DNA from: Acidobacteriaceae bacterium
GTDB taxonomy: Bacteria; Acidobacteriota; Terriglobia; Terriglobales; Acidobacteriaceae
Direction of reading: 5' to 3'
Assembly (NCBI GenBank): GCA_003165095.1
Contig: PLSH01000105.1
Location: 4,205-10,157 of the forward strand
Length of the DNA: 5,953 nucleotides
Position 1 is the first letter of the stretch, and each line of letters begins with the position of its first letter. The notes under the pieces were generated by a model, which ran no database searches, had not been told where the DNA came from, and was given only the letters and a program-made list of their open reading frames with translations. This document shows positions 5,950 to 5,953 of the stretch, piece after piece. The position numbers and the translations under genes are program-made.

Positions 5950-5953
5950 TGCC

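Overview
The window carries three collinear plus-strand genes for polysaccharide breakdown. They are an (alpha/alpha)6-barrel glycosidase-like protein cut off at the left edge, an exported alpha/beta-hydrolase esterase, and an exported GH51-type alpha-L-arabinofuranosidase. GC-rich codon choice, Sec signal peptides and hemicellulose-directed content suggest a soil-type Gram-negative bacterium. The protein style reminds me most of Acidobacteriota (Terriglobia), but that is an impression of style and not a proven assignment.

Layout: 1-1920 holds the glycosidase-like gene, open at the left edge. At 1926-1962 a long imperfect hairpin follows its stop codon and probably ends its transcript. Positions 1963-2495 contain no convincing gene. 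They hold two further inverted-repeat structures (2004-2037 and 2129-2193) and one doubtful 63-codon frame with a signal-peptide-like start (2219-2410). A good sigma70-like promoter (2496-2525) and a Shine-Dalgarno site lead into the esterase gene (2552-3655). A 52-nt gap containing a perfect 8-bp hairpin separates it from the GH51 gene (3708-5858). The last 95 bases hold a short dyad and a TTGACA-type candidate promoter facing out of the window.

The esterase and GH51 genes look like one transcription unit, while the first gene looks separately terminated. Functionally the set fits removal of side groups from arabinose-containing plant polysaccharides. An esterase would take off acyl groups (acetyl or feruloyl), GH51 would release arabinofuranosyl residues, and the barrel enzyme would act on the backbone or on oligosaccharides. 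The substrates are inferred from family membership and co-location only. I see no clearly new system. The points most worth checking are the diverged catalytic-site context of the GH51 protein, the structured 600-bp intergenic region, and the family of the first protein.
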